Shown here one piece after another: positions 9,777 through 18,524 of a DNA stretch of 61,831 nucleotides (its first letter is position 1; every line of letters begins with the position of its first letter). A program made the position numbers and the translations under genes. The stretch spans positions 1 to 61,831 of the forward strand of contig JAPKYX010000285.1 in assembly GCA_026394075.1 (NCBI GenBank). The letters are read 5' to 3'. The stretch is from Acidobacteriota bacterium. Lineage in GTDB: Bacteria > Acidobacteriota > Terriglobia > Bryobacterales > Bryobacteraceae. Under the pieces are notes generated by a model that did no database searches, was not told where the DNA came from, and saw only the letters and a program-made list of their open reading frames with translations.

Positions 9777-10035
9777 ACGGCGTAAAGTCCCCCAACAGCT
9801 TGGTCGTGTAGGTCATCAGCACGCGCAGGATCATGGGCAGGAAGAACAACATCGCGCCCAGAAATGCGGCCAGCCGCGGCACGGTGCCAAAGCCGGGGTC
9901 CTGAATGGAGGTGACAATCTGGAGCAAGCTGATCACGATGCCCGCGACAAAGCCCACGGCCAGCAAAGGCAGGCTCAGCCAGAAGGTGGTCATCAAGGCC
10001 TGGCGGATCAGCTCCGCACTACTTTCCGGGGTCAT
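9766..10035 (-). CDS. fliQ: flagellar biosynthesis protein FliQ
   Basis: 89 residues, the usual FliQ length, with two transmembrane helices (about 15-38 and 52-75) separated by the conserved QIVTSIQDPGFGTVPRL loop. It is a structural subunit of the export gate. The order fliP-fliQ-fliR-flhB-flhA is the canonical one. Confidence 0.95.
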   Translation of the reverse strand: MTPESSAELIRQALMTTFWLSLPLLAVGFVAGIVISLLQIVTSIQDPGFGTVPRLAAFLGAMLFFLPMILRVLMTYTTKLLGDFTPYAR

Positions 10036-10066
10036 GGCTTGCTCCTGGTCTCATTCAAATTCGTCA

Positions 10067-10732
10067 TCACGCAAAACTCCTCACCAGCGATCCGATCACC
10101 AGGTTCCAGCCATCCACCAGCACAAACAGCAGGATCTTGAAGGGTGCCGACAGCATCGCGGGCGGCAGTTGCACCATGCCGATCGACAACGTCACTGAAG
10201 CCGCCACCAGATCGATAATCAGAAACGGCAAGAACAGGACGGCACCAATCTGGAAGCCGGTTTTCAACTCGGAAAGGACGTAAGCCGGTACCAGCACCCG
10301 CAGATCGACGTCCTCGGCGCGGGCTGGGGCCACGGAGTGGGAGGCCTCCAGCATCACCTGGATGTCTTTTTCACGGGCGAACTTCAGTAGGAACTTTTTC
10401 ACCGGCACCAGGCCCGTCTCTAGCGCCTTCTCCGCTGATAGCGTGCCCTTCTCGTAGGGCTTCCAGGCATTGTCGTAGATGTCGCCGGTGATGGGCTGCA
10501 TGATCAGCAGCGTCAGAAACAAGCCCAGGCCCAGCAGCACCTGATTGGAGGGCGCGGTCTGAGTGCCCAGTGCCTGCCGCAGAAAGTGCAGCACGATGGT
10601 GATCCGCAAGAACGGCGTCACCGACACGACAACCGCCGGCAACAGCGTCAGCAGCGTCAGCAGAATGACGATCTGCATCGGCATGCTTAGGTTCTGCCCG
10701 TTGCTCTGGATGCCCAGCAGGCTGGGAGTCAC
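10067..10732 (-). CDS. fliP: flagellar biosynthesis protein FliP
   Basis: 221 residues. The family block TLLPAVVVSVTPFLRITIVL and the helix after QAPSNQVLLGLGLFLTLLIM are clear, as are the C-terminal helices (TGFQIGAVLFLPFLIIDLVAASV and MLSAPFKILLFVLVDGW). Four transmembrane segments; the N-terminal leader is short and not a convincing signal peptide. It forms the pentameric core of the export gate. Its start overlaps the fliO stop by 4 bases. Confidence 0.96.
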   Translation of the reverse strand: MTPSLLGIQSNGQNLSMPMQIVILLTLLTLLPAVVVSVTPFLRITIVLHFLRQALGTQTAPSNQVLLGLGLFLTLLIMQPITGDIYDNAWKPYEKGTLSAEKALETGLVPVKKFLLKFAREKDIQVMLEASHSVAPARAEDVDLRVLVPAYVLSELKTGFQIGAVLFLPFLIIDLVAASVTLSIGMVQLPPAMLSAPFKILLFVLVDGWNLVIGSLVRSFA

Positions 10733-11037
10733 GAGGCCACCTCCATTTGCGCCGCCTGGGTGCCAGCAACGACAGGTGGAGTGGATTCTGCGGAGAGGGC
10801 TGTCGGGTCGGCCAGCGTGGTGCAGCCGCCGGGATAGGTGGCCACCAGCAAGGGGCGCCCTTGCCAGTTCACCAAGTGGAGCTGATGCTGTGCGGTCAGC
10901 GGCAGGCGAGCCTCGATGCTCAGGAGTGCGGAGGCTTTGCGGGCCGGCAGCAAGGTGCGGCGCGCCAGCAGCCGGACGGTGACGAAGAGTGCTGCCAGCA
11001 CCCCCAACACCGCCATCATCTGATAAGCCAAGTCCAT
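10729..11037 (-). CDS. fliO: flagellar biosynthesis protein FliO-like
   Basis: 102 residues with one N-terminal transmembrane segment (about 4-25), then a small cytoplasmic domain with the weakly conserved pattern IEARLPLTAQHQLHLVNWQGRPLLV, as in FliO. FliO helps assemble the FliP ring. Assignment rests on this pattern and on the position directly before fliP with a 4-base overlap; FliO proteins are poorly conserved overall. Confidence 0.82.
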   Translation of the reverse strand: MDLAYQMMAVLGVLAALFVTVRLLARRTLLPARKASALLSIEARLPLTAQHQLHLVNWQGRPLLVATYPGGCTTLADPTALSAESTPPVVAGTQAAQMEVAS

Positions 11038-11109
11038 AGTCGATTCCAGGTGTCCGCCGGTACTTCTCCGTCGGAACCGCCCGGCCGCCAGAACTTGCAG
11101 CTCTGGCGG

Positions 11110-11358
11110 TTACTCCTCTTGATTGAAATCCGTGATGCGCACGCCCATCGTGTCCTCGATAATCACAATCTCGCCAAACGCCATCAGCGTCCCTCCCACC
11201 AGGATGTCGATGTTCTCGCCGGCCGAACGGCCGAGCTTCACCACCGACCCCGTTTCAAGGTCCAAAATCTGGCGGATGGTCAGGATGCGCCGGTCAAGTT
11301 CGACCGAAACGTCTATCGGGACCTCAGCATAGTGTGCGATCTGTTCAAGCGAAGTCAT
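11110..11358 (-). CDS. fliN: flagellar motor switch protein FliN (short form)
   Basis: 82 residues, essentially a bare SPOA domain: VPIDVSVELDRR, then LDLETGSVVKLGRSAGENIDILVGG, then GEIVIIEDTMGVRITDF. The family's N-terminal leader is only about 10 residues here. It should pack in the C-ring as a dimer or as a FliM-FliN heteromer. It sits between flgE and fliO. With the 286-residue protein at 2981-3841 the organism has two FliN-type proteins; which is the major C-ring subunit cannot be told. Confidence 0.9.
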   Translation of the reverse strand: MTSLEQIAHYAEVPIDVSVELDRRILTIRQILDLETGSVVKLGRSAGENIDILVGGTLMAFGEIVIIEDTMGVRITDFNQEE

Positions 11359-11401
11359 CGGAGGGATGGAGCGAAAACCTTAGAGCGGAGCCTCAGGCGG
11401 C

Positions 11402-12637
11402 CTAACGCTTCAGGTTGATCGTCTCCTGGCTGATCTCATCGACGGTCGTGATGACGCGGCTGTTGGCCTGATAACCGCGCTGGTAAACGATCAGGTTGGT
11501 GAACTCTTTGGCGATGTCCACCGTGGATGATTCCACCGCGCCACCCAGGATGGTTCCACGGCCGCCGGACCCGGCCACGCCGATAGCCGGCAGTGCGCTG
11601 CGGGAGCTGAGTGTGAAAGTGTTGTCACCCGCGGCAATCAAGGACTCCGGGTTGCGGATGGACGCCATCGCCACGCGGCCCACCGTCACCTGCTGGCCAT
11701 TGGAGTATTGCGCCAGAATCGCCCCGCCATCGGCCAGGCCGACGCGGATCAACTGGGAAGCCGGTGCGCCGTTCTGCGAGTTGGCAGACACCGCCGAAGG
11801 CTGAGAATACTGCGTCAGCCGCGGCGAGAGCCCGTTGTACATCTGCCAGTCCAGGTTCATGTCCGCCGCGCCGCTTCTGAGACCCGTGATGGTCAATCGC
11901 GGAGGGGCCACGGTAGCATCGGGCGTGGCCAACACTCCGCTAGGCGTGAAGCTGATCGAACCGGTCACCGGCGTCACCGGCGCCGCGACATCGGCATCGG
12001 GAATCGTAATGGCGTAGTCCCATTGATTGGCGGTGGCGGACTTGGTGAAGGCCACCGTCACCACGTGGTTGACGCCCAAGGAATCAAACACTTCCAGCGA
12101 GGTGGAGAAGCGTTCGCCGATTGCCGAGGAAGCATTGAGGTTGGTTTCGAAATTGAACGCCGTTGAAGCAGTAGGCGCACGCAGTGAGCCGACTGGAACG
12201 ACGATGTTCCCCACGGGACGGTTGGTGTCGATGGTGTCTCCCACCGCCGACCAGCCTTGAACGCGGTTGCCTTTGGCCGTCAGCAGATTGCCGGACTTGT
12301 CCACCAGCAAATTGCCACCCCGGGTGTACTTGACGGCATCATTGTCATCCTTCAGCACCAGGAAGCCGTCACCCTGGATGGCGGCGTCCAAGGGGCCGTT
12401 GGACGCCTGAATGGCGCCCTGGGAGAACTGCCGTAGCGTCACCGGACGGCCAACGCCGAAACCGACCTGCGTTTCGCCCAGGCCTGCGCCCAAGGACTGG
12501 GTTACCAGATCGGCAAAGGAAACGGCGCTGCCCTTAAAGCCGGGCGTGTTGAGGTTGGCCAAATTGTTGCCGACGACGTCGACGGCGGTGGTATGTGCCC
12601 CAAGGGCGGAAAGAGCGGTTGAAAATGAAGTAAACAA
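11402..12637 (-). CDS. flgE: flagellar hook protein FlgE
   Basis: 411 residues. The N-terminal rod/hook signature (STALSALGAHTTAVDVVGNNLANLNTPGFKG) and C-terminal FlgE signature (VDIAKEFTNLIVYQRGYQANSRVITTVDE) bracket a variable surface domain (about 150-300). It polymerises outside the cell into the hook after export. A GGAGA lies upstream of the ATG. It follows flgD and fliK in the operon, the standard hook gene order. Confidence 0.96.
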   Translation of the reverse strand: MFTSFSTALSALGAHTTAVDVVGNNLANLNTPGFKGSAVSFADLVTQSLGAGLGETQVGFGVGRPVTLRQFSQGAIQASNGPLDAAIQGDGFLVLKDDNDAVKYTRGGNLLVDKSGNLLTAKGNRVQGWSAVGDTIDTNRPVGNIVVPVGSLRAPTASTAFNFETNLNASSAIGERFSTSLEVFDSLGVNHVVTVAFTKSATANQWDYAITIPDADVAAPVTPVTGSISFTPSGVLATPDATVAPPRLTITGLRSGAADMNLDWQMYNGLSPRLTQYSQPSAVSANSQNGAPASQLIRVGLADGGAILAQYSNGQQVTVGRVAMASIRNPESLIAAGDNTFTLSSRSALPAIGVAGSGGRGTILGGAVESSTVDIAKEFTNLIVYQRGYQANSRVITTVDEISQETINLKR

Positions 12638-12695
12638 AAGTTGGTCTCCTTAAAATGGTGCGGCCTTAGTGGCGGTTGCTTGGGGGCGGGCTGCG

Positions 12696-13028
12696 CTAAG
12701 GCAGAGTCTTCACGGGCAATCGCGCGGGCCCGTTGGTGGGCGGGGCGGCCGGCTCGGTCAGCGAGCTCTGGATACCCTTTAGGTCCTGCCGCATCCCCAG
12801 CAGTTGCTCAACGCCGGTCATCTGCGAAAGCTGCGCCACAAACTGCGTGCCGTCGCTGGGGTTGAGCGGATTCTGGTTCTTGATCTGGGCCACCAGCAGT
12901 TGGAGAAACATCTCCTTCTGCGCCGTCGGGTCGGTGTTGAGATCTTTCTTGGTCGTTAAGTTCGTTGCTGTTGATGGAGCATTCAGGTCGTACCAGTTTT
13001 TGGGAGCCGCCGCAGTGGTAGTGGACAT
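12696..13028 (-). CDS. flgD: flagellar hook-capping protein FlgD (short form)
   Basis: 110 residues. The conserved FlgD N-terminal segment is clear: QKEMFLQLLVAQIKNQNPLNP, then TQFVAQLSQMTGVEQL. The protein ends soon after, without the Ig-like/Tudor hybrid region (FlgD_ig) of longer homologues such as the roughly 230-residue enterobacterial form. The ATG at 13028 fits the conserved start; the longer open frame upstream overlaps fliK. FlgD scaffolds hook polymerisation and leaves the mature structure. Confidence 0.9.
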   Translation of the reverse strand: MSTTTAAAPKNWYDLNAPSTATNLTTKKDLNTDPTAQKEMFLQLLVAQIKNQNPLNPSDGTQFVAQLSQMTGVEQLLGMRQDLKGIQSSLTEPAAPPTNGPARLPVKTLP

Positions 13029-13068
13029 ATCGTGAGCCTCGCTTTCGCCTCTTGTCTGGATGAAATTT

Positions 13069-15189
13069 CTACTGGTTCGTCCGGAGCGCCGTTGCCGGGG
13101 TGGCCGTGCTGCCGAACATCTCTTCGAACTCATTGCGCCAACGGGGTTGTTGCCCGTCGCGATTCTGCCGGGCATCCCGGCCGTTTGATTGCTGGCCACT
13201 CTGGCCTTGTGGATTCTCGCCGGGCTGCCGCTGGCTGGGTTCGTCATCACCGGTGCCGGAGTTGTTTGCGGTCGCACTCTGCCCGGCACCGCGCACGGCA
13301 TCAGAAGGCAAGAAGCTCTCCGTCCGGAAACCGGCCTGCTCCAGGCGGTTGCTCAAGTCCTTCACTGAACCTTGCAGGTCGCTCACCATGGAAGGATCGG
13401 CGGACCGGACGTCAAAGTGTACATCCGCGCCGCGCTGTTCAAGATAGAGTTCGACGGCCCGCCCTGGTGCCGGGGCCGCAGAGGTGCCCGCCACAGGCGG
13501 CGGGTCCACCCGCAGGGCCAGACGTTGTGGTCCGACGGGGCGGGGGAGGTTCTTCACCTGCTCCGCCCGGGTGCCCCCGGCATCGGCCACGGCTTCTGTG
13601 GCGGTGATGGTGCGCGTGGCGGAACTACCGCGGGCCGCCGCGGCTGCCTCCACCCGCGAGGAGGTTGGCGTGGTGACGGCGGGCGTGGCGGAGGCTTTCT
13701 CCGCCGCCGGTGCCGGCTGTCCGCTGGGGCTGGATGGTTCCTGCCCAGATGGCTTGTCCCCACCGCTGTGCCGCTCCCGCTGGGGCTCTCGGTCACCCGC
13801 CGCGGTGCTGGCGGTTGGTGCCGCGGGTCCGTGCGCTGGCTGGGGTCCGGTGGGACTATCCGCATTGGCCTTCGGGAGCGTCGGGTCGCCCCCCGTTTCC
13901 AGGTCTGTACGCGCCGCCACGCCCAGAGCCGCCGCTTGAGCTTCCGCCGCTTGAGGTGCCGCTACTTGAGGAGCGGCCAGCGGGCTGCCCCCCTCCGTCC
14001 CGGACTCCGCTACCTTCAGCTGCATCGTGAAGGCGATGGGATTCTTGGTTGACGGTGCCGTCAGCTCGGCCGCCTCAGGCAGGTCCACCCCCTCGGCATG
14101 AGGGCCGCTGGCCCGGTCCGACAGCCGCCGCTCCACTGCGGGTTGATGATCAGGCGTGTGACTGGTGGCCGTTGGTGCGGCCTCCGGAGTCACGGCCACT
14201 GGGATCGCAGCCATTGCGGTTGGTGCCGTGGGCGTGGTGGCGGCCAGCTTGTCCTGCTCCGCCGTCAGTTGCGGCAAAGCGTCTGCTGCGGTGCGCGGCT
14301 GCTCTTCATCGGTTGCTTCATCGGTGGCGACGAACTGGATCGGGCCAGACGAACTGCTTCCGAGTTTGGGCGCGGATTCACCTTGGGGCGCCACGGAGCG
14401 GAGGGTCGGCAGAAGGGATGTCAGCGCTTCATTCACTGTGCTGCCGGCTTCGGGCTCGGCCTCGCTGGCACCATCCATGAGCGGTGCCTCCTCGGAGGCC
14501 AGGCGAGTCCCTTCCATGTCTCCCCAGTAGAGCTCCGGTGCCACCGGCTCGGGCGGCGCGCTGGAGACCGCTGCCGCCACCAGGGCAATCCCCGCCGGTT
14601 CCTCGCTGTTGGTCTCGGTCGTGTCTGAATCGGCCGTGGTTGGATCGGCCGGTGCTGCCACTGCCTCGGTTGAGGCCTGCCGATGCTTCGCCGGGCTTTC
14701 CGCCGACTGCGCGGAGGCCAGTTGACGCGCTGCGGGTGCCGTCTTCACGTCGTCAGGCCGATCCTGCTCGGACCGGGAGACTTCGGATCGCACCGTCTGC
14801 GCCTTGGTGGCTGGACCTCGGGCGGGCTCAGGCCGGTCGGCTTCGGTCCGCTCGGGAGTGGCCTTGGCCAGCCGGGCATCGGGAGCCGGGGTGGAACTGG
14901 CCTTGGCCGGAAGGAAGTCCCGGGAAGTGCGGGAGACTGGCGTGCGCGATTCGCGAGCGTTCAATGCCCGCTCCGGGCGCACCGTGGAGGTCTCAACCGT
15001 GAGGGCCGATTGAAATGCGGTGGCAAAGCCCTGGGCGGCGCCGAAAGTGGAGGCCTCAAGAGTTCGGCCGAGTCCCTTGCCGCCAGCGGCGGCCGCAGGG
15101 GAGGCGTCTACGGCGCCTGGAACGGAGTTGGCGATGGATGTGGCGACGGTCACGGCCCGTGCTGATGCATGCCGCGGGCCAAACCTCAA
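13069..15189 (-). CDS. fliK: hook-length control protein FliK-like
   Basis: Up to 706 residues, dominated by a low-complexity Ala/Pro/Ser/Thr/Glu-rich region. The last 150 residues carry the Flg_hook domain (LALRVDPPPVA, ELYLEQRGADVHFDVRSADPSMVSDLQGSVKDL, LEQAGFRTESF), then a Gln/Gly-rich tail. It acts as the secreted ruler that ends hook growth and flips FlhB specificity. The start is uncertain: a TTG at 15189 and a GTG at 15153 are both in frame and neither has a clear ribosome site. It is the first gene of the minus-strand arm. Confidence 0.86.
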   Translation of the reverse strand: MRFGPRHASARAVTVATSIANSVPGAVDASPAAAAGGKGLGRTLEASTFGAAQGFATAFQSALTVETSTVRPERALNARESRTPVSRTSRDFLPAKASSTPAPDARLAKATPERTEADRPEPARGPATKAQTVRSEVSRSEQDRPDDVKTAPAARQLASAQSAESPAKHRQASTEAVAAPADPTTADSDTTETNSEEPAGIALVAAAVSSAPPEPVAPELYWGDMEGTRLASEEAPLMDGASEAEPEAGSTVNEALTSLLPTLRSVAPQGESAPKLGSSSSGPIQFVATDEATDEEQPRTAADALPQLTAEQDKLAATTPTAPTAMAAIPVAVTPEAAPTATSHTPDHQPAVERRLSDRASGPHAEGVDLPEAAELTAPSTKNPIAFTMQLKVAESGTEGGSPLAAPQVAAPQAAEAQAAALGVAARTDLETGGDPTLPKANADSPTGPQPAHGPAAPTASTAAGDREPQRERHSGGDKPSGQEPSSPSGQPAPAAEKASATPAVTTPTSSRVEAAAAARGSSATRTITATEAVADAGGTRAEQVKNLPRPVGPQRLALRVDPPPVAGTSAAPAPGRAVELYLEQRGADVHFDVRSADPSMVSDLQGSVKDLSNRLEQAGFRTESFLPSDAVRGAGQSATANNSGTGDDEPSQRQPGENPQGQSGQQSNGRDARQNRDGQQPRWRNEFEEMFGSTATPATALRTNQ

Positions 15190-15215
15190 ACCGCTGATTC
15201 GACGGGCTATCGAGA

Positions 15216-15231
15216 TGGCACAGAGGTGGCA
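15216..15231 (+). promoter_or_regulatory. candidate sigma-54 (RpoN) promoter for flgFGAHIJ
   Basis: TGGCAC-N5-TGGCA on the plus strand matches the sigma-54 consensus TGGCAC-N5-TTGCA with one mismatch. The invariant GG and GC pairs are exactly 12 bases apart. It lies in the divergent region between fliK and flgF, 115 bases before the flgF ATG; transcription would start near 15243. Sigma-54 control of rod/ring genes is common in flagellar hierarchies, but this assignment is by motif only. Confidence 0.5.
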
Positions 15232-15345
15232 GGATCGTGCCGATCGGCAAAACTATGGCGCTTCGTCATCCTCTCTTGAATCACATATCGCCCGCGAAAT
15301 CAGGAGTTTTAGCTTCGGCCCAAAAAATGCAAACAGAGTCGGCAC

Positions 15346-16071
15346 ATGGATCAATTCACCGTTTTGGTGGCCAGTGGTTTGCGTTCCCGCATGGAGTCGC
15401 TGGACATGTTGTCGCACAACATCGCCAACAGTTCCACCGCCGGCTTCAAGGCCGATCGCGAAATGTACCGGCAATACTTTTCTGAAGAAGCGCTGGGGGA
15501 AGCGGTGGTGTCGCCGGTGGTCGAAGGAAAGTGGACCGACTTCAGCCAAGGTGCGCTCACGCCCAGCAGCAGCCAGTTCGATTTCGGCTTAAGCGGCAAA
15601 GGGTACTTTGTCGCCAAGGGGCCCAGCGGGCCGCTCTACACCCGCAACGGGAACTTCCGTGTTTCAAACACCGGCACACTGACGACGGCCGAAGGCTATG
15701 AGGTGGAGATCAAGACGGCCGACGGCCAGCCGCCGAAGCTGAATCCGCGCCTCGATCTGCAGGTGGCGCTCGATGGCACTATTCGCCAGGGCGGTGCCAA
15801 TGTGGGCCGCTTGTCGGTGGTGGACTTCGCGCCGCAGACCGGTTTTGAGAAGCGGGCCGGCAACTACTTCAGCTTTTCCGCGCCTCGGCCGATAGAAGCT
15901 CGGGGCGTCGAGGTCCGTCAAGGCATGGTCGAGGCATCCAACGTCAACGCGCCCGAGATGGCGGTGCGGCTGGTGAACGTGATGCGCCAGTTTGAAATGC
16001 TGAACCGCGCGCTCTCGATCAATGGCGAGATGTCGAAAAAAGCCGTCGATGACATCGCCCGCGTCAGCTAA
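15346..16071 (+). CDS. flgF: flagellar basal-body rod protein FlgF
   Basis: 241 residues. The N-terminal rod signature (VLVASGLRSRMESLDMLSHNIANSSTAGFKADR) and C-terminal block (VNVMRQFEMLNRALSINGEMSKKAVDDIARV) are present, with the flagellar hook/basal-body middle domain (QFDFGLSGKGYFVAKG...YTRNGNFRVS). It forms part of the proximal rod in the periplasm. It is the first gene of the plus-strand arm; flgG follows after an 83-base gap holding a small inverted repeat around 16106-16121. Confidence 0.93.
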   Translation: MDQFTVLVASGLRSRMESLDMLSHNIANSSTAGFKADREMYRQYFSEEALGEAVVSPVVEGKWTDFSQGALTPSSSQFDFGLSGKGYFVAKGPSGPLYTRNGNFRVSNTGTLTTAEGYEVEIKTADGQPPKLNPRLDLQVALDGTIRQGGANVGRLSVVDFAPQTGFEKRAGNYFSFSAPRPIEARGVEVRQGMVEASNVNAPEMAVRLVNVMRQFEMLNRALSINGEMSKKAVDDIARVS

Positions 16072-16154
16072 CAGTCAGCGCATCTAGAGTTTCAGCGCCC
16101 ACCAGGCCCTACGGCCTGCCAGTGGCGGCAAGTCCGACAAGAGGAGTTAAGCAT

Positions 16155-16946
16155 TTGATCCGAGCACTTTTTAGCGCGGCCAGCGGCATGCAGGCCCAGC
16201 AGATGAACGTCGATAACATTGCCCACAACCTGGCCAACTCCAATACGGTCGGCTTCAAGCAGCGGCGGACACAGTTTCAAGATCTGCTGTACCAAAACTT
16301 TATTCAACCGGGCGCGGCCGCCGGCTCACAAACCGTGATCCCCAGCGGCCTCCAGTTGGGCCTGGGAACGCGGCCGGTCTCCAACGCCATCGTCTTCTCG
16401 CAAGGCGACTTTACCCAGACCGATAGCCCGCTGGACATGGTGATCCAAGGCAAGGGCTTCTTCCAAGTCCGCCGGCCGACCGGTGAGACCGCCTATACGC
16501 GGTCCGGCAGCTTCAAGATGGATCGCGATGGCAACATCGTCACCGCTGAAGGCGACCCGATGGAGCCGCAGATCACGATTCCGGCGGAGGCGCAGAAGAT
16601 CACGATTGCCGCCGATGGCGTCGTGAGTTACAACCTGCCCGGGCAAGCCGCCTCGCAGACCGCCGGGCAGATCCAGCTAGCCAACTTCAACAATCCGGCC
16701 GGCCTGAATGCCATCGGCCACAACCTCTACATGCCGACCGACGCTTCGGGCGACCCGACCATTGGTCTGCCGGGCGGGCAGGAAGGCCTGGGGGCATTGC
16801 TGCAAGGCTACACGGAAGGCTCAAACGTGTCGGTGGTGGAAGAGTTCATCAACATGATCGTCAGCCAGCGCGCCTATGAGGCCAACTCCAAGGTGGTCCG
16901 CGCGGCGGACGAAATGTATCAGCAAGTAAATAACATCGGGCGATGA
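16155..16946 (+). CDS. flgG: flagellar distal rod protein FlgG
   Basis: 263 residues from a TTG start at 16155, preceded by GAGGAG at 16141-16146. That gives the family's typical N-terminus (LIRALFSAASGMQAQQMNVDNIAHNLANSNT) and length. The longer in-frame ATG at 16122 would add 11 unconserved residues. The C-terminus (EEFINMIVSQRAYEANSKVVRAADEMYQQVNNI) is canonical. It forms the distal rod and ends with a 4-base overlap (ATGA) with flgA. Confidence 0.96.
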   Translation: MIRALFSAASGMQAQQMNVDNIAHNLANSNTVGFKQRRTQFQDLLYQNFIQPGAAAGSQTVIPSGLQLGLGTRPVSNAIVFSQGDFTQTDSPLDMVIQGKGFFQVRRPTGETAYTRSGSFKMDRDGNIVTAEGDPMEPQITIPAEAQKITIAADGVVSYNLPGQAASQTAGQIQLANFNNPAGLNAIGHNLYMPTDASGDPTIGLPGGQEGLGALLQGYTEGSNVSVVEEFINMIVSQRAYEANSKVVRAADEMYQQVNNIGR

Positions 16947-17803
16947 CGGCACTAGTGACCGCTCTACTTTCGGCATCGGGATGTCTGCCTGTGGCGGACG
17001 ACCAGATCCGAGCCTCGCATCTGGCGGCTCGCGTACCGGCTCTGACGGACTTGCCCGCCACGGCGGTGTTCGGCTTTGCGCCCCGGTTCGGCGTGCGGCG
17101 CACCATCCTGGGCGTCGAGCTGGCCGCCTTCGCGCAACGGCAGGGCTTATCCATTGCGGTGCCGGGCGATGTGTGCGTCGTGCGGCCGTGGGCGCTGTTG
17201 GACGCGGGTGCGGTGCGGGCGGCAATGGAGCGGGCGCTACCCGAGGCGGCGCTGCGTTTGCTCGACTACCTCAAGCAGCCCGTACCGCTAGGCAATGTCG
17301 AGTTTCCGCGCTTGGGGTTGGGCATCAATGGTCTGTGGCGCGGCTATGTCAAAGGTGGCGATGGGCGCCGCTATCCCGTGTGGGCCAAGGTGGACGTCCA
17401 CATTGACCGTCAAACGGCAGTGGCCGGACGCGATCTCACCCCAGGCGAAATCTTGAAGCCGGAAGACATCCGGCTCGAGCGTGTGCCGCAACATCCTTCC
17501 GCCACGGCGACACCCGAGAGCCTGGACGACCTGGTGGGCATGACCGTCCGGCGTCCGGTGCGGACCGGGACACCGTTGGTGACGGCCTTGCTGGTCAAGC
17601 CGCGGGAAGTCGCAGCGGGCGACAAGGTGAGCGTCACCGTCGAAGCCGGCCAGGCCAAGCTGAGCCTGGAAGCCCAAGCGGAAACCGGGGGACGACGGGG
17701 GGACCGGATCGTGCTGAAGAATCTCACTTCGGGTAAACGTTTTCGCGGAGTGGTCGCGGGTCCAGGCCAAGTGAAAGTGGAGGGCGATGATGGAACGAAC
17801 TAA
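16943..17803 (+). CDS. flgA: flagellar P-ring assembly chaperone FlgA
   Basis: 286 residues. The second half carries the SAF domain and ChapFlgA fold (VWAKVDVHIDRQTAVAGRDLTPGEILKPEDIRLERV, LDDLVGMTVRRPVRTGTPL, GDKVSVTVEAGQAKLSLEA, RIVLKNLTSGKRFRGVV). The first half is a poorly conserved N-terminal region with only a weak exported leader. FlgA acts in the periplasm to promote FlgI polymerisation into the P-ring. It overlaps flgG by 4 bases and flgH by 17 bases. Confidence 0.9.
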   Translation: MTALVTALLSASGCLPVADDQIRASHLAARVPALTDLPATAVFGFAPRFGVRRTILGVELAAFAQRQGLSIAVPGDVCVVRPWALLDAGAVRAAMERALPEAALRLLDYLKQPVPLGNVEFPRLGLGINGLWRGYVKGGDGRRYPVWAKVDVHIDRQTAVAGRDLTPGEILKPEDIRLERVPQHPSATATPESLDDLVGMTVRRPVRTGTPLVTALLVKPREVAAGDKVSVTVEAGQAKLSLEAQAETGGRRGDRIVLKNLTSGKRFRGVVAGPGQVKVEGDDGTN

Positions 17804-18506
17804 CCGTTGGCTGATGTTGTCGGTGGCGCTCTGGGTGATCCTGGTGGCCGGGGAGGTAGCTCCGGTCTATGCGCGCGCCAAGAAGGTCCCGAAGCCCACA
17901 CCGCTGGAAGATTACGTTCGCTCGGCGCGCGATGCCGCGGCGATCAACTTCCAGCCTTCGCCCGGCTCCCTCTATACCGTGACGGGCAGGTTTGGCGACA
18001 TCGGGCGAGACTTGCGGGCCTCGCAGATTGGTGACCTGGTGACGGTGGTGGTCAGCGACACGGCGTCGGCGGTCTCCAGCGGCGTCTCCAATAGCTCGCG
18101 CAAGTCGGCCGCGAAAGCGTCCATTCCCGCTGTCGCCGGGCCGCGCGCCAATGTTCCGGCGCTGACGTCGGCGCTGGAGTTGTCCACCTCGGCCACGATG
18201 CAGGGCCAGGGATCCACCAGCCGGACCAATACGCTGTCGACGACCCTCACCGCCCGCGTCGTGGATGTCATGCCCAACGGGTTTCTGGTGATTGAAGGCA
18301 TCAAGGATGTCCAGGCAAACTCGGAGCGCCAACGCGTGCGCTTGCGCGGCGTGGTCCGCTGGAACGACCTGTCCGCCACCAACCGCATCACCTCGGACCG
18401 GGTGGGGCAGATGGAGATCTCGATCGAAGGCAAAGGCGTCGTCGGCGATGCGATCCGGCGGCCGAACATTCTCTACCGCATCATGATGGGCATTCTTCCG
18501 TTCTAA
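17787..18506 (+). CDS. flgH: flagellar L-ring protein FlgH (no lipobox)
   Basis: 239 residues. FlgH features are clear: SLYTVTGRFGDIGRDLRASQIGDLVTVVVSD, then LTARVVDVMPNGFLVIEGIKDVQANSERQRVRLRGVVRWNDLSATN, then KGVVGDAIRRPNILYRIM. The L-ring sits in the outer membrane around the rod. The N-terminus is a signal peptide (about 1-29, ending VYARA), and the protein contains no cysteine. It therefore lacks the lipoprotein anchor found in proteobacterial FlgH. ATG at 17787 or 17790 are both possible. Confidence 0.93.
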   Translation: MMERTNRWLMLSVALWVILVAGEVAPVYARAKKVPKPTPLEDYVRSARDAAAINFQPSPGSLYTVTGRFGDIGRDLRASQIGDLVTVVVSDTASAVSSGVSNSSRKSAAKASIPAVAGPRANVPALTSALELSTSATMQGQGSTSRTNTLSTTLTARVVDVMPNGFLVIEGIKDVQANSERQRVRLRGVVRWNDLSATNRITSDRVGQMEISIEGKGVVGDAIRRPNILYRIMMGILPF

Positions 18507-18524
18507 GGTTTCCTTTTCAAAACA

